This document shows, one piece after another, positions 34,847 through 47,646 of a stretch of 64,000 nucleotides of DNA. The notes beneath the pieces were generated by a model. The model was not told the DNA's origin. It was given only the letters and a program-made list of their open reading frames with translations, and did not search any database. Origin of the DNA: Ketobacter sp. GTDB taxonomy: Bacteria; Pseudomonadota; Gammaproteobacteria; Pseudomonadales; Ketobacteraceae. The stretch covers positions 113,217 to 177,216 of the forward strand of contig NZ_RCHN01000034.1 of the NCBI RefSeq assembly GCF_003671495.1, given 5' to 3'. The translations under genes were made by a program, and so were the position numbers. The stretch's first letter is position 1, and the number at the start of each line of letters is the position of its first letter.

Positions 34847-35392
34847 ATGAAATATTGTAGTGAGTGCGGGTCTGAAGTGTCTTTTACCATCCCGGAAGGC
34901 GACAACCGGGAACGCCACGTGTGCAACGAGTGTGGCATCATTCACTACATCAACCCCCGCATTATCGCCGGCACCTTGCCCACCTATGACGGCAAAGTAT
35001 TGCTGTGCCGCCGTGCCATTGAACCACGCAAAGGCTACTGGACCCTGCCAGCCGGGTTCATGGAAAACGGGGAAACCAGCGCGCAAGCTGCGGCCCGGGA
35101 AACCATCGAAGAGGCCGAGGCCAGGGTGAACATCCACGGCCTGTACACCGTGTTCAATTTACCGCACATCAGCCAGGTCTATCTGTTCTACCGGGCCGAG
35201 GTGATTGACGGGCAATACGGCGTCGGAGTGGAAAGCCTCGAGACCCAACTCTTTGAAGAACATGAGATTCCCTGGCAGGAGCTGGCCTTTCCCACCATTC
35301 AGCGCACCCTCAAGCACTATTTTGAAGATCGCAAAAGCGACGTTTATCCCGTACGCAGCGAGGACCTGGTACCCCCCTACCGTAAACCCTGA
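34847..35392 (+). CDS. Zinc-ribbon nudix hydrolase, NudC-like
   Basis: Hydrolyses nucleotide pyrophosphates, possibly NADH or ADP-ribose. An N-terminal zinc ribbon (YCSECGSEV, then HVCNECGIIHYINPR) gives four cysteines. The nudix box runs from GFMENGETSAQAAARETIEE, with EEAEAR completing the catalytic glutamates. Length 181 from the ATG at 34847. The frame is open six codons earlier, but related proteins begin at the MKYCSECG position. The E. coli NudC SQPWPFPxS motif after the box is not present, so NADH specificity is doubtful. It lies 86 bases ahead of the 7TM-DISM kinase. Confidence 0.88.
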   Translation: MKYCSECGSEVSFTIPEGDNRERHVCNECGIIHYINPRIIAGTLPTYDGKVLLCRRAIEPRKGYWTLPAGFMENGETSAQAAARETIEEAEARVNIHGLYTVFNLPHISQVYLFYRAEVIDGQYGVGVESLETQLFEEHEIPWQELAFPTIQRTLKHYFEDRKSDVYPVRSEDLVPPYRKP

Positions 35393-35478
35393 GCACGAAT
35401 TTTTTGCCCCCGTCGGCGGCCACCCCTGCAGGCCGCTGCTACACTCAATAAAGAAGCTGTACTGGGTTTTCGGGGCGC

Positions 35479-37899
<2,421 letters not shown>

Positions 37900-37927
37900 G
37901 CACGGAACCGGGTTCTGCAGATTCCCA

Positions 37928-38239
37928 CTAAAGCTTTTCCAGCCTGATCACATCGTAGGCCGGCTCTTCATAAGGGTGAGCGGATTTCAGGGCCGCCACC
38001 GCCTTGCGAATCAAATCATCGTGGCACACCAGTTCCACGCGATACTCTGCAACGGTTTCCAGGTTACCGGTTGCACCGATGAACGGGTTGGCACCTGCCA
38101 ACGGGCGAAACTGGCCCTGCCCCGGCACTTCCCAGCAACAGGCCTCGTAGTCGCCCATTTTCCCGGCACCGGTGGCAAACACTGCAGCTTTTACCGCTTC
38201 TTTGTGCTCCTCTGGAACAAAGAAAACCAGTTTGTACAT
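37928..38239 (-). CDS. NIF3-like protein, YqfO C-terminal domain type
   Basis: A 103-residue stand-alone version of the small domain (about CutA/PII-like ferredoxin fold) inserted in NIF3/YqfO proteins: MYKLVFFVPEEHKEAVKAAV, GAGKMGDYEACCWE and HPYEEPAYDVI are diagnostic. It lacks the metal-binding NIF3 hydrolase parts, so enzymatic activity is not expected and ligand sensing is plausible. Its ATG overlaps the stop of the preceding lipoprotein gene (TGATG), giving tight translational coupling. The 3' end converges on the hybrid kinase with a gap of 28 bases. Confidence 0.9.
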   Translation of the reverse strand: MYKLVFFVPEEHKEAVKAAVFATGAGKMGDYEACCWEVPGQGQFRPLAGANPFIGATGNLETVAEYRVELVCHDDLIRKAVAALKSAHPYEEPAYDVIRLEKL

Positions 38240-38598
38240 CAGCCTGCCACTTCCGTTTGCAGGATATCAGCCGCCATGCCGGCGCCACCCTCTTTGCCAT
38301 CGGCACCCAGGGATTTGAAATGGCAGGCTTTGCCGTTGTGGGCCTTGTACATTACAAAGTCGTTACCCCAAGGGTCTTTGGAGAAATCGGTGCTGTTCTC
38401 ATCCTTGCCGGTAAACAGGCGCGCCAGATCATTGGGGGATTCGGGGCACTTTTTGTGTTCGACATAAAAGAATTCGGAGGCCTTGTTGAGTTTGCGCACA
38501 TGATCTTGCGCCAGTTGCTGGCGCTGGGCATCGTTGCCACAGGCGCTGAGCAGAAATGTTGATGAGAGCAGGAGGGCGACAGAGAACTGGCTGCGCAT
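38239..38598 (-). CDS. Lipoprotein with GspG-like pseudopilin C-terminal domain
   Basis: A 119-residue predicted lipoprotein. The lipobox LLSAC places the lipidated cysteine at residue 20. After a helix (about 24-50), the C-terminal half matches the globular tail of the major pseudopilin GspG: KDPWGNDFVMY (74-84) and SLGADGKEGGAGMAADI (96-112), including the calcium-loop residues of that family. Cysteines 51 and 92 may form a disulfide. The N-terminal prepilin helix and G-F-xxx-E cleavage site are absent, so it cannot be assembled as a pilin. Start at 38598: AGAGG lies 9 bases upstream, and the open frame before it has no signal. It is coupled to the NIF3-like gene. Confidence 0.82.
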   Translation of the reverse strand: MRSQFSVALLLSSTFLLSACGNDAQRQQLAQDHVRKLNKASEFFYVEHKKCPESPNDLARLFTGKDENSTDFSKDPWGNDFVMYKAHNGKACHFKSLGADGKEGGAGMAADILQTEVAG

Positions 38599-38662
38599 TC
38601 TTGGATACCTCTTCTTGTTATTTTTATAGCATGACTTGGGTTTGACACCATTCGGGGTTGGA

Positions 38663-38688
38663 GAAGTGCAAGGCGAACCCTGCACTTC
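38663..38688 (-). other. Stem-loop downstream of purL
   Basis: GAAGTGCA (38663-38670) pairs with TGCACTTC (38681-38688); the stem extends inward by two G-C pairs. It begins 24 bases after the purL stop on the minus strand and has no T tract, so it is either a weak terminator or an mRNA end structure ahead of the lipoprotein gene. Confidence 0.5.
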
Positions 38689-38711
38689 AAACCTGGAGAT
38701 TGCGTTTAAAC

Positions 38712-41700
38712 TTACCCCAACCACTTGCGTCCGTTACGGAATAATCGCAGCCAAACGCCGTCTTGTCCCCATTCTTTTGGATACCAGGAGTTTTGCACCG
38801 TGCGGTACACCCGCTCCGGATGCGGCATCATGATGGTGACGCGGCCATCGGCGTTGGTGAGGCCGGTGATGCCCTGCGGCGAGCCGTTGGGGTTGGCCGG
38901 GTAGGTTTCGGTCACGCTGCCCCAGTTGTCCACATAGCGCAGGGCGATGCCGCCCGCTTGCTGCGCCTGGGCGATTTGATCCGCTGCCTTGAACTCAGCA
39001 CGGCCTTCGCCATGGGCCACGGCGATGGGCAGCTGGGAGCCTTCCATGCCTTGCAGCAAAATGGAGTTGGATTGCTGCACCTCCACCATGCTCACCCGCG
39101 CTTCAAAGCGCTCGGACTGGTTGCGCACAAAGTGGGGCCAGTAGTCGGCACCGGGAATCAGCGAATGCAGGTTGCTCATCATCTGACAGCCGTTACACAC
39201 CCCCAGCGCAAAGGCGTTGTCGCGCTGGAAGAACGCAGCAAACTGATCCCGCGCCAGGCTGTTGAACAGGATGGACTTGGCCCAGCCTTCACCGGCGCCG
39301 AGCACGTCACCGTAAGAGAAACCACCACAGGCCACCAGGCCGTGGAAGTCATCCAGGGTGATCTTGCCGGTCAGGATGTCGCTCATGTGCACGTCGATGG
39401 GCGTAAAGCCCGCCGCATGGAAGGCACCGGCCATTTCGATGTGGCCGTTTACGCCCTGCTCCCGCAGCACAGCCACCTTCGGCTTCACCCCAGTGTTGAT
39501 CATGGGGGCCGCCACGTTGTCTTGTGGATCAAAGCTCAGCCTGGGTGAAAAGCCCGGGTCATCGGCGCGGGCGATCTGATCAAACTCCTGCTGGGCACAG
39601 GCACTGTTGTCCCGCAGGCTTTGAATGCGGAAGCTGGTTTCGGCCCAGGCCTGCTCCAGCGCAATGCGCGATTCCGCCAGTACGGTTTGGCCGTTGTGAG
39701 CGATGGTGACCTGCTCGCCATCCACCGGTGCACCCAAGTCAAAGGCGCTCAACCCGGCTTGCTGGGCTTGCGCCAGGATGACCGCTGCATCGGCCGAACT
39801 CACTTGAATCACCGCACCCAGTTCTTCGTTGAACAGGGCGGGCACCACGTCACCCAGTGCCGACACGTCGACACTCAGGCCGCTGTGACCGGCGAACGCC
39901 ATCTCGCACAGGGTGGCCAGCAGGCCGCCGTCGGAACGGTCGTGGTAGGCCAGCAGTTTGTCATCCTGCAACAGGGCTTGAATCAGATTGAAGAAGGCTT
40001 TCAGCTGTGCGCCGCTGTCCACGTCGGCGCAATCGTTACCCAGCTGGTTGTACACCTGCGCCAACGCCGTGGCGCCCAGGCGGTTCTTACCGTTGCCTAA
40101 GTCGATCAACAGCAGGCGGCTGTCGGTGCCGGTTTGCAATTGCGGTGTGACGGTTTTGCGCACGTCCAACACGGGTGAGAACGCCGAGATGATCAGCGAC
40201 AGGGGCGCGGTCACGCTCTTCTGCTCGCCGGCGTCTTCCCATACGGTGCGCATGGACATGGAATCCTTGCCCACAGGGATGGTGATGCCCAGCTCGGGGC
40301 ACAGCTCCATGCCCACGGTTTTCACCGTCTCGAACAGGGCCTGGTCTTCACCAGGGTAACCGGCGGCGCACATCCAGTTGGCCGACAGGCGCACGTCTGA
40401 CAGCTTGCCGATGCGGGCGCAGGCGATGTTGGTGATGGCCTCACCGATGGCCATGCGGCCAGAGGCGGGCGCGTTGATCAAGGCAGCCGGGGTGCGTTCC
40501 CCCATGGCCATGGCTTCGCCGGTGTAGGTGTCCAGGGTGGTGGTGGTCACCGCCAGATCGGACACCGGCACCTGCCAGGGGCCCACAAACTGATCGCGGG
40601 TTACCAGGCCGGTTACCGTGCGGTCGCCAATGGTGATGAGGAACTTTTTACTGGCCACGGCGGGCAGACGCAGCACGCGGTAGGCGGCGTCTTTCACATC
40701 CACGCCCGACAGATCCAGCGCGGGCAGTTCTGCCGTTTGCTGGTTGTATTCCCGCAGCATTTTGGGCGGCTTGCCGAACAACACCGGCATGGGCAGATCC
40801 ACCGGGTTGTTGCCGAAGTGGTCGTCATGCACGGTGAGGTGCATTTCTGCGGTGGCCTCACCGATCACGGCATAGGGGCAACGCTCCCGCTTACAGATGG
40901 CATCGAATTCCGCCAGGTTCTCGGGGGCCACCGCCAGCACATAGCGTTCCTGGGATTCGTTGCACCAGATCGCCAGCGGAGACATGCCGGGTTCGTCGTT
41001 GGGCACGTTGCGCAGCTCGAACTTGCCGCCGCGGCCGCCGTCTTTCACCAGCTCGGGCATGGCGTTACTCAAACCGCCCGCGCCCACGTCATGAATAAAA
41101 CTGATGGGGTTGGCCTCGCCCCGCTGCCAGCACTGGTCGATGACCTCCTGACAACGGCGCTCGATTTCGGGGTTGTCCCGCTGCACCGAGGCAAAATCCA
41201 GATCCTCGGCACTGGCGCCAGTGGCCATGGAGGAGGCCGCGCCACCGCCCAGGCCGATCAACATGGCCGGGCCACCCAGCACGATCAGTTTGGCGCCCAC
41301 GGGAATGCCGCCTTTTTCGACGTGCTCGGCTTTGATGTTGCCGTAACCGCCCGCGATCATGATGGGCTTGTGGTAACCGCGCACTTCTTGCCCGTTCACC
41401 GTGGTGACGTTCTGCTCATAGGTGCGGAAGTAGCCGTTGATGTTGGGGCGGCCGAATTCATTGTTGAAACCGGCACCGCCCAAGGGGCCTTCGATCATGA
41501 TGTCCAGTGCGGACACGATGCGGCCGGGCTTGCCGTAATTGCCTTCCCACGGCTGCGTGAAGCCGGGAATGTTCAGGTTGGACACGGTAAAACCGGTCAG
41601 ACCCGCTTTCGGGCGCGAACCCCGGCCGGTGGCGCCTTCATCGCGAATCTCACCCCCGGCACCGGTGGAGGCACCGGGGAACGGCGCGATGGCCGTGGGG

Positions 41701-42587
41701 TGGTTGTGGGTCTCGACCTTCATCAGGATGTGCACGGGCTCCTGATGGAACTCGTAGGCTTTGGATTGGGGATTGGGGTAGAACCGCCCCGCCACCGGGC
41801 CTTCGATCACCGCCGCGTTATCGGCGTAGGCCGACAGCACGCCCTCGCCCCCACACTGGTAGGTGTTCTTGATCATTTTGAACAGGGAATGGCTTTGGGC
41901 TTCGCCATCCACCACCCAGTCAGCGTTGAAGATCTTGTGACGGCAGTGCTCGGAGTTCGCCTGGGCGAACATCATCAGCTCCACGTCGGTGGGGTTGCGC
42001 TTCAGTTCGTTGAAGCTTTCTACCAGGTAATCGATTTCGTCGTCCGCCAGGGCCAGACCCAGCTCGACGTTGGCCTTCGCCAGGGCATCGCGGCCGCCGC
42101 TTAAAATGTCCACCTGGGTCATGGGGGCCGGTTGATCGTGACGGAACAACGCCTGGGCCTGATCCAGATCGGTCAGCACCGCTTCCACCATGCGATCGTG
42201 CAGCACTGTGGCCGCCGCTTGCACCTGCTCGGCACTCAGCGACCCGCTCAGATAGTACGCCACCCCGCGCTCCAGCCGCTGCACCTTGCTCAAACCGCAG
42301 TTGTGGGCAATGTCGGTGGCCTTGGATGACCAGGGGGAAATGGTTCCGGGGCGGGGCACTACCAGCACCAACTGGCCCGCTGGCTCCTGTACGCGTGCGC
42401 TGGGCCCGTACTGAAGAATCGTCTGCAGCACTTCATTTTCGGGGGCGGTCAACGGCTCCAGGACTTCGGCAAAGTGCACATACTCAGCATAAACATCTTT
42501 TATTTCAGGCACTTGAGCCTGAAGCTCGGCGAGCAGTTTGGCGTGACGGAAAGACGATAAAGCGGGGGCACCACGAAGTTGTAACAT
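38712..42587 (-). CDS. purL: Phosphoribosylformylglycinamidine synthase
   Basis: Large single-chain purine enzyme of 1291 residues converting FGAR to FGAM with glutamine and ATP. In order: an N-terminal PurS-like domain, a linker, two AIR-synthase-like halves ([36 protein letters not shown]; and [20 protein letters not shown]), and a C-terminal class I glutaminase. The glutaminase has its nucleophile in [12 protein letters not shown] and its histidine-glutamate pair in [11 protein letters not shown]. Length and motifs are complete. A strong antisense open frame exists opposite it and is an artefact of codon bias. Confidence 0.98.
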   Translation of the reverse strand: MLQLRGAPALSSFRHAKLLAELQAQVPEIKDVYAEYVHFAEVLEPLTAPENEVLQTILQYGPSARVQEPAGQLVLVVPRPGTISPWSSKATDIAHNCGLSKVQRLERGVAYYLSGSLSAEQVQAAATVLHDRMVEAVLTDLDQAQALFRHDQPAPMTQVDILSGGRDALAKANVELGLALADDEIDYLVESFNELKRNPTDVELMMFAQANSEHCRHKIFNADWVVDGEAQSHSLFKMIKNTYQCGGEGVLSAYADNAAVIEGPVAGRFYPNPQSKAYEFHQEPVHILMKVETHNHPTAIAPFPGASTGAGGEIRDEGATGRGSRPKAGLTGFTVSNLNIPGFTQPWEGNYGKPGRIVSALDIMIEGPLGGAGFNNEFGRPNINGYFRTYEQNVTTVNGQEVRGYHKPIMIAGGYGNIKAEHVEKGGIPVGAKLIVLGGPAMLIGLGGGAASSMATGASAEDLDFASVQRDNPEIERRCQEVIDQCWQRGEANPISFIHDVGAGGLSNAMPELVKDGGRGGKFELRNVPNDEPGMSPLAIWCNESQERYVLAVAPENLAEFDAICKRERCPYAVIGEATAEMHLTVHDDHFGNNPVDLPMPVLFGKPPKMLREYNQQTAELPALDLSGVDVKDAAYRVLRLPAVASKKFLITIGDRTVTGLVTRDQFVGPWQVPVSDLAVTTTTLDTYTGEAMAMGERTPAALINAPASGRMAIGEAITNIACARIGKLSDVRLSANWMCAAGYPGEDQALFETVKTVGMELCPELGITIPVGKDSMSMRTVWEDAGEQKSVTAPLSLIISAFSPVLDVRKTVTPQLQTGTDSRLLLIDLGNGKNRLGATALAQVYNQLGNDCADVDSGAQLKAFFNLIQALLQDDKLLAYHDRSDGGLLATLCEMAFAGHSGLSVDVSALGDVVPALFNEELGAVIQVSSADAAVILAQAQQAGLSAFDLGAPVDGEQVTIAHNGQTVLAESRIALEQAWAETSFRIQSLRDNSACAQQEFDQIARADDPGFSPRLSFDPQDNVAAPMINTGVKPKVAVLREQGVNGHIEMAGAFHAAGFTPIDVHMSDILTGKITLDDFHGLVACGGFSYGDVLGAGEGWAKSILFNSLARDQFAAFFQRDNAFALGVCNGCQMMSNLHSLIPGADYWPHFVRNQSERFEARVSMVEVQQSNSILLQGMEGSQLPIAVAHGEGRAEFKAADQIAQAQQAGGIALRYVDNWGSVTETYPANPNGSPQGITGLTNADGRVTIMMPHPERVYRTVQNSWYPKEWGQDGVWLRLFRNGRKWLG

Positions 42588-42726
42588 CAGGGTCTCGGCT
42601 GGTCATAGGTGTGGAATTCGGAAAGGCGGGATTATAAAGGAAGTGTCAGGGGGGAGAAAGGCGCAACGGCTTTTCCTGGTGCTGCCAATCGACGGCAGAG
42701 TCGGGACGGCGGGGAAATGAGAACAG

Positions 42727-42753
42727 GAAGCACCCCGCGGCCGGAGTGCTTCC
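42727..42753 (-). terminator. Terminator-like stem-loop after the chemoreceptor gene
   Basis: GGAAGCAC (42727-42734) pairs with GTGCTTCC (42746-42753), 8-9 bases after the stop on the minus strand, with a GC-rich loop and a T-containing tail (TGTTCTCATTT). The tail is weak, so termination may be partial. Confidence 0.55.
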
Positions 42754-42761
42754 CCATGGGC

Positions 42762-43898
42762 TTAACCCACGTAGCGATTGACGATGTTTTCCAATTCGCC
42801 GGCGGTGCTTTCGATCTCCTGCTTCAGCCGACCCAGCTCCTGGCCGTGGTTGGCCTTGCCGGCTGTCACATCGCCCATGGTGTGGAGCGTCCGGTTGATG
42901 GCATCCGCGGCCGCGGTCTGCTGCTCTACGGCTGCCGCAATCTGCTCGTTCATGGCACTGATGGAGGCAATGGCCCCGGTGATGGCCTGCAGCGATTCAC
43001 CGGCCTTTAACGCCTGCTCCACACTGCGCTCGGCCTGCTTGCGCCCTTCCGCCATGACGCCCACCGCGTTTTTCGAACCATCCTGCAGCCGGGCGATCAT
43101 GTCATTGATTTCCTGGGTCGCCTCCTGGGTGCGCTGGGCCAGGGTCCGCACCTCATCGGCCACCACGGCAAAACCACGGCCCTGTTCTCCGGCCCGGGCG
43201 GCTTCAATGGCGGCATTCAACGCCAGCAGGTTGGTCTGGTCCGCAATCCCCCGAATCACTTCCAGGATGGCACCGATGGATTCGGTATCCGCTTCCAGCT
43301 TTTGAATGGCGGTGGCAGCACGCTCAACCTCATCGGCCAGAGAATGGATGGCGTTGGTGACGTTGTTCACCACCTGTTGGCCACTGTCGGCCTCCGAGCT
43401 GGCATCCCGGGCGGCCTGGGCCGCGGTGGCGGCATTCTGGGAGGCATCGTGTACGGCGGCCCCCATGGTGGAAGTGGCCTCCAGCACCTCCTGGATCTCA
43501 CGGTCTATATTGGTGCTGCCGGAACCGGATAGTTTGCTCAATTCACGGCTCATCACCTTGATGCGGTCCAGATTGCCGGACACCCGTTCAAACACTTCCT
43601 GAAAATGGGCCATGGTTTCGTTAACGGCCAGGGCAACCGGCCCCTCTTCCTCCAGACGGCTATCCAGCCGTTTTTTGCCGGACAACACCTCCCGCAGGAA
43701 CGCACTGACGCTATCTTCACCCCGCGCGCCCTGGTTTAACGCGGCCAGCGCCACGGCACCGGATATCAGCGCCAGCACCACCGCCCCGCCCAAGGTTGCC
43801 ATCATGCCGTCTGAGCCCGCCACAGCCCAGGCCAGGTAGCCCAGCTGTACCACGCCGAAACCGGCCAAAGCGCCCACGTTCTTTACATTGGCAGCCAT
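42762..43898 (-). CDS. Methyl-accepting chemotaxis protein without periplasmic sensor domain
   Basis: A 378-residue receptor with two membrane helices at about 8-53 separated by only a few residues (AGSDGMM), so there is no periplasmic ligand domain. A cytoplasmic linker and the signalling hairpin follow, whose tip reads [18 protein letters not shown]. The alternating methylation helices flank it. No C-terminal CheR pentapeptide is seen (it ends NRYVG). Such receptors usually sense internal or membrane-energy signals. No che genes are adjacent. Confidence 0.93.
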   Translation of the reverse strand: MAANVKNVGALAGFGVVQLGYLAWAVAGSDGMMATLGGAVVLALISGAVALAALNQGARGEDSVSAFLREVLSGKKRLDSRLEEEGPVALAVNETMAHFQEVFERVSGNLDRIKVMSRELSKLSGSGSTNIDREIQEVLEATSTMGAAVHDASQNAATAAQAARDASSEADSGQQVVNNVTNAIHSLADEVERAATAIQKLEADTESIGAILEVIRGIADQTNLLALNAAIEAARAGEQGRGFAVVADEVRTLAQRTQEATQEINDMIARLQDGSKNAVGVMAEGRKQAERSVEQALKAGESLQAITGAIASISAMNEQIAAAVEQQTAAADAINRTLHTMGDVTAGKANHGQELGRLKQEIESTAGELENIVNRYVG

Positions 43899-44280
43899 TT
43901 ATCACGCCCCTCACAGTCGATTCAGTCCATCACTTAAGCGTAGGCAAGGACCGATAAGGCTGCAAAACCGATCAAGTGTAAAATACATCACATTTAAATT
44001 CGCAATTTGTATATAAAGCAGGCTCTTTATGCGATCTGTTACATAATGAAGTCGACTTCAGGCCGGGATGCCTATATAATTCGTTCACTTTTTATACAAA
44101 TTTTGAGCAGTTTAACTGCTCTTTTGTGACCCCTGTCCTTGCGGACCGGGATAAAACAGGCATTTAGCTCACCCCGCAGGATGTGCGGAACAGGGTCAAC
44201 ATTGACTGCATTGGGCACCATTGGGACAGACAAGCGTCTAACGACGCGACAGGGATTCAGTAGCAACACGAACTCGGATT
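43899..44280. other. 382-base divergent intergenic region ahead of mltF
   Basis: It is AT-rich in its left half. A rightward promoter candidate has TCGACT (44052-44057), 17 bases, TATAAT (44075-44080). Twenty-five bases later GAGCAG (44105-44110) pairs with CTGCTC (44116-44121) followed by TTTT, a short terminator-like hairpin. The remaining 160 bases before the mltF ATG contain no frame of note. The arrangement suggests either a leader attenuator or a tiny RNA. Confidence 0.45.
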
Positions 44281-45711
44281 ATGAACTCGATTACATGGCT
44301 GATCAGAACAATCATGGGCGCCGCGCTGGCTGCAGGATTCCTGCTGGTTCCGGCGTGCCAGCCCAATCTGCCGCTGCTGGAACAGGTTCAGCAGGCGGGA
44401 GAGCTGATCGTGGCCACCCAGGAAGGGCCCACCACCTATTATCAGGAGATGGATCGCCCCACCGGGTTTGAGTTCGAGCTGGCCAAAGCCTATGCCGAAT
44501 TTCTGGGCGTTGAGCTGAAAGTCCGCACCTACCCGGATCTGGGGGATCTGTTGCAGGCCGTGCGCCGGGGCGAGGTCCACATGGCCGCGGCCGGCCTGAC
44601 GGTCACCCCCCAACGCAGCCGGGAGTTCCGCTTTTCCTCCCCTTATCAGCAAATCACCCAGCAACTGATTTTTCACTCGGACCAGCCCACTCCCAAGGTG
44701 GTGGAAGACCTGCTGGGCAAAAAGCTGGTGGTGATCGCCAACAGCAGCCACTCGGAAAACCTGTCCCGATTGCAGCAGGACTACCCGGAATTAACCTGGG
44801 AAGAAAAACACAACAGCTCCGCCCTCACCCTGTTGAACATGGTCAACGACGGCCAGGCGGATTTCGCGGTGGTGGATTCCAATGTCTTCAACACCTATCG
44901 CTCAGTGTTTCCTGAATTAAGCAGCTCGTTCGAACTCAAAGACCCGGAGCCACTGGCCTGGGCCTTCTCCAGCGCCACGGACGCCTCGCTGTTCACCTCC
45001 GCTGAACTGTTCTTCAATGAGGTCAATGAGAGCGGTGCGCTGGAAGAACTACGCATCCGCTTTTTTGGCCATCGGGCATTTGATTACGTGGGCGCGCGTA
45101 CCTTTTTGGCGCACCTGGATTCGCGTCTGGTGAAATACGAAGATACATTCAAAACCGTGGCGAAGGAGTTGAATATGGATTGGCGACTGCTGGCGGCCAT
45201 TGGCTACCAGGAGTCCCTGTGGAACCCCAACGCCATCTCGCCCACCGGGGTACGCGGCCTGATGATGCTGACCCAGCGCACCGCCAAAGAGATGGGCGTA
45301 ACCAACCGGCGGGATGCGGAGCAGAGCATTCTGGGGGGCGCCCACTACTTCAACAAACTCTATCAGCGCCTGCCGGCCTCCATTGCCGAGCCCAATCGCA
45401 CCTGGTTTGCCCTTGCCGCCTACAATGTGGGTTACGGACACCTGATGGACGCCCGCCGCCTGGCCAAGAAAGACGGCATGAACCCGGACAACTGGTTTGA
45501 TGTGCGCCAGAAACTGCCTTTATTGCTGCGGCGCGAAGTCTACAGCCAGACCCGCCACGGGCGCGCCCGTTCCGGAGCGCAGTCGGTGGTGTACGTGCGT
45601 AACATTCGCCGTTATTACGAGGCTCTGGTGTGGGCAACGGAGCGGGATTACCACCGCCACACCCCCACCCCACAGAGCGTGGTGGCCATGCGCGTTGGGC
45701 TGGTGCACTAG
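44281..45711 (+). CDS. mltF: Membrane-bound lytic murein transglycosylase F
   Basis: Cleaves peptidoglycan glycan strands, forming 1,6-anhydro-MurNAc ends. The N-terminal segment is a signal or lipoprotein-like leader (AGFLLVPACQPN). It is followed by an amino-acid-binding-protein-like regulatory module (about 35-265, GELIVATQEGPTTYY). The C-terminal Slt domain has its catalytic glutamate in LAAIGYQESLWNPNAIS (near residue 310) with GVRGLMMLT and FALAAYNVGYGH. At 476 residues it is a little shorter than E. coli MltF. The last 4 bases overlap the convergent tadA end. The start ATG has a poor ribosome site. Confidence 0.93.
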   Translation: MNSITWLIRTIMGAALAAGFLLVPACQPNLPLLEQVQQAGELIVATQEGPTTYYQEMDRPTGFEFELAKAYAEFLGVELKVRTYPDLGDLLQAVRRGEVHMAAAGLTVTPQRSREFRFSSPYQQITQQLIFHSDQPTPKVVEDLLGKKLVVIANSSHSENLSRLQQDYPELTWEEKHNSSALTLLNMVNDGQADFAVVDSNVFNTYRSVFPELSSSFELKDPEPLAWAFSSATDASLFTSAELFFNEVNESGALEELRIRFFGHRAFDYVGARTFLAHLDSRLVKYEDTFKTVAKELNMDWRLLAAIGYQESLWNPNAISPTGVRGLMMLTQRTAKEMGVTNRRDAEQSILGGAHYFNKLYQRLPASIAEPNRTWFALAAYNVGYGHLMDARRLAKKDGMNPDNWFDVRQKLPLLLRREVYSQTRHGRARSGAQSVVYVRNIRRYYEALVWATERDYHRHTPTPQSVVAMRVGLVH

Positions 45712-46217
45712 GGCTTGGGATCTGCCGGCGGGTCTGCTTTTAACTGACGCTTCAGCTTACGGCGCGCGGCAAAAAAATCACTCATCAGGGCACTGCATTC
45801 CTGTGCCAGACAACCGCCCTCGTAGGCCACCGCGTAATTCACAAAGGGTTGATCAAAGAAACGCTGGGCACTGATCAGCGCACCGGCTTTGGGTTCGTCC
45901 GCCCCAAACACGACCCGATCAATGCGAGCATGCAGAATCGCGCCGGCACACATGGAGCAAGGCTCCACGGTCACGTACAGGGTTGCCCCGGGAATGCGGT
46001 AGTTGCGCTCATTGGCACAGGCTTGCCGCAGGGCAACAATCTCGGCGTGGCAGGTAGGATCGCAACGCGCGATGGGCTGGTTGAACCCTTCCCCCAACAC
46101 CACACCATCGCGCACGATGACCGCCCCCACCGGAACCTCCTGTTCCTGTTCCGCCTGCCGCGCCAATTCCAACGCACGTCGCATCCAGCGTATATCTTCC
46201 TGCTCCTGGTGGCTCAC
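45708..46217 (-). CDS. tadA: tRNA-specific adenosine deaminase
   Basis: Converts A34 of tRNA-Arg(ACG) to inosine. The zinc and catalytic motif CHAEIVALRQA (His-Ala-Glu) and the second motif EPCSMCAGAILHARI are intact. The start is taken as GTG at 46217, which overlaps the upstream DUF488 stop (GTGA) and gives 169 residues, close to the usual size. The frame stays open 14 more codons. The operon order is lipoprotein, DUF488, tadA, all with overlapping ends. Confidence 0.94.
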   Translation of the reverse strand: MSHQEQEDIRWMRRALELARQAEQEQEVPVGAVIVRDGVVLGEGFNQPIARCDPTCHAEIVALRQACANERNYRIPGATLYVTVEPCSMCAGAILHARIDRVVFGADEPKAGALISAQRFFDQPFVNYAVAYEGGCLAQECSALMSDFFAARRKLKRQLKADPPADPKP

Positions 46218-46807
46218 TCGGGTCTCCGATAGGCTTTCAGTTTCGACTGCGCCCGGCAACCCAGCTCAACCAACTGCTCCGGCGATGCAAACAGATCCTG
46301 AGCGGCACCATGGGTTTCCGCCATGCGCTGCTCCAATTGTGGTTGGGTTTCGATACCACCGTCGTGGGTGATGTGGGCCAGCTCCAGCCCCAGGCGCCGC
46401 TTCAGGTCGAAACCGATCAATAAACTGCGGTGACAATCGGCAGGGTCTTTTTCCGCACACATCAGCGCGATATTCAAGCCCTTATCCAAGCCATTCTGCA
46501 ACCGCTCTACCCCTTGCAGGTAGAGCGGCGATTGAGCCAGTCGATCAAACTGCACCTGACCACAGGCATCATAGTGATGGTCGTCCCTGGAACGGGGGCC
46601 CAACTCGGCACCGAGATAAACGTAATGGATGCCGTTGGACTTCAGAGTGGCAGCAAACGCTTCCTGATGATAGTCATGGAAGGCTTTACTATAGGGAACG
46701 GAGCGCACATCGGCCACTGCACTGATCCCATATTGCTGCAATTGCGCTAAAAACACCGCAATGGGTTTGGTGGCGTAGCCGATGCTGTAGAGTTGCCGTT
46801 TGGCCAT
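46214..46807 (-). CDS. DUF488 family protein
   Basis: A 197-residue cytoplasmic protein with the DUF488 pattern: LYSIGYATKPI, VADVRSVPYSKAFHDYH, and NIALMCAEKDPADCHRSLL, whose cysteines and histidine suggest a redox or metal site. Function is unknown. The ATG at 46807 overlaps the stop of the preceding lipoprotein gene by one base (TGATG), and its own stop overlaps tadA. Confidence 0.88.
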   Translation of the reverse strand: MAKRQLYSIGYATKPIAVFLAQLQQYGISAVADVRSVPYSKAFHDYHQEAFAATLKSNGIHYVYLGAELGPRSRDDHHYDACGQVQFDRLAQSPLYLQGVERLQNGLDKGLNIALMCAEKDPADCHRSLLIGFDLKRRLGLELAHITHDGGIETQPQLEQRMAETHGAAQDLFASPEQLVELGCRAQSKLKAYRRPE

Positions 46808-47646
46808 CACAGTTTCGGCGCCTGGGTACCGGTTTTGGATTTTTCTGCCACCTGTTGCTGCACCCAGGCTTGCGTCTCAAATTCAGACTTGGCCAGTGCC
46901 CGCACATCGAAGAGGGTTCCATTGGCCTGGGTAACCGGCTCACCGCGCAGGGTGTACTCGAATACACCATTGCATTGCGCTGCGTAGGCCGGCGTCACCG
47001 TTTCCACTGCCATCTTCCTGCCGTCTTTCACAAAGCGATCCAGCACCCCGTTGCCGATGGAGGCACTGTGTACGCAATCGATGTTGCCACTGCCGGGCAG
47101 TTTCCATTTCAGAATGCGTTCTGCCTGCGCACCGGCCCTGTCGTTCTTTACATCTTCAACCGGGGTGCCGTACTTCTCGATCAGTGCCTTGGCATAGTCG
47201 GCCTGGGTCAGGGGTTCTGAGGTTTGACGGTGAGTTCGGGTGATGGCCACTACACGGGGCGCTTCCGGCGGAAAGGTGTAGCCTGCGCTGAGCACCACAC
47301 TGCCACCAGGCATCTGCCCCTGGGTGAGCACCAGGAAGCGCTCGGTTTTATAGCGTTTTCCCAGTGCGCTGTATTCGAAGAACTGGCTGCTTTCCTGAAC
47401 CCGCATGGCGGGGTCGTAGGCTGACAGAACGGCCTTCACCTCATCCGGGCTCATCCCCAGGTACAGACCGGCTATATCTGGCCCGGCATACTGGGAGGCC
47501 GTAGCCGCCTTCGCAGGCTTGGGTGCGGGCGCTTCGGCTTTTGGCGCCGCTGCGGTCTGCGCGGCCTGGGTCGAATCGTCACTGTCACCACAACCACTTG
47601 CCGCCAGAACCAGCACAACTATCAGGGAGAGAGGGAGCCTGCTCAT
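46807..47646 (-). CDS. Predicted lipoprotein, unrecognised
   Basis: A 279-residue protein. The lipobox LAASGC gives a lipidated cysteine at residue 19; the following residues GDSD (Asp at +3 rather than +2) favour the outer membrane. An Ala/Pro/Lys-rich linker (about 28-50) precedes a globular region with a Sma0-like opening (GPDIAGLYLGMSPDEVKAVL), seen in several unrelated periplasmic proteins. I cannot assign a function. GAGGAT lies 8 bases before the ATG at 47646. It leads the operon with DUF488 and tadA. Confidence 0.8.
   Translation of the reverse strand: MSRLPLSLIVVLVLAASGCGDSDDSTQAAQTAAAPKAEAPAPKPAKAATASQYAGPDIAGLYLGMSPDEVKAVLSAYDPAMRVQESSQFFEYSALGKRYKTERFLVLTQGQMPGGSVVLSAGYTFPPEAPRVVAITRTHRQTSEPLTQADYAKALIEKYGTPVEDVKNDRAGAQAERILKWKLPGSGNIDCVHSASIGNGVLDRFVKDGRKMAVETVTPAYAAQCNGVFEYTLRGEPVTQANGTLFDVRALAKSEFETQAWVQQQVAEKSKTGTQAPKL

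Noticed and set aside
40737..42104. Plus-strand open frame of 455 codons opposite purL
   Set aside because: Low-complexity His/Gly/Val-rich translation exactly antisense to a conserved enzyme; a codon-bias shadow.
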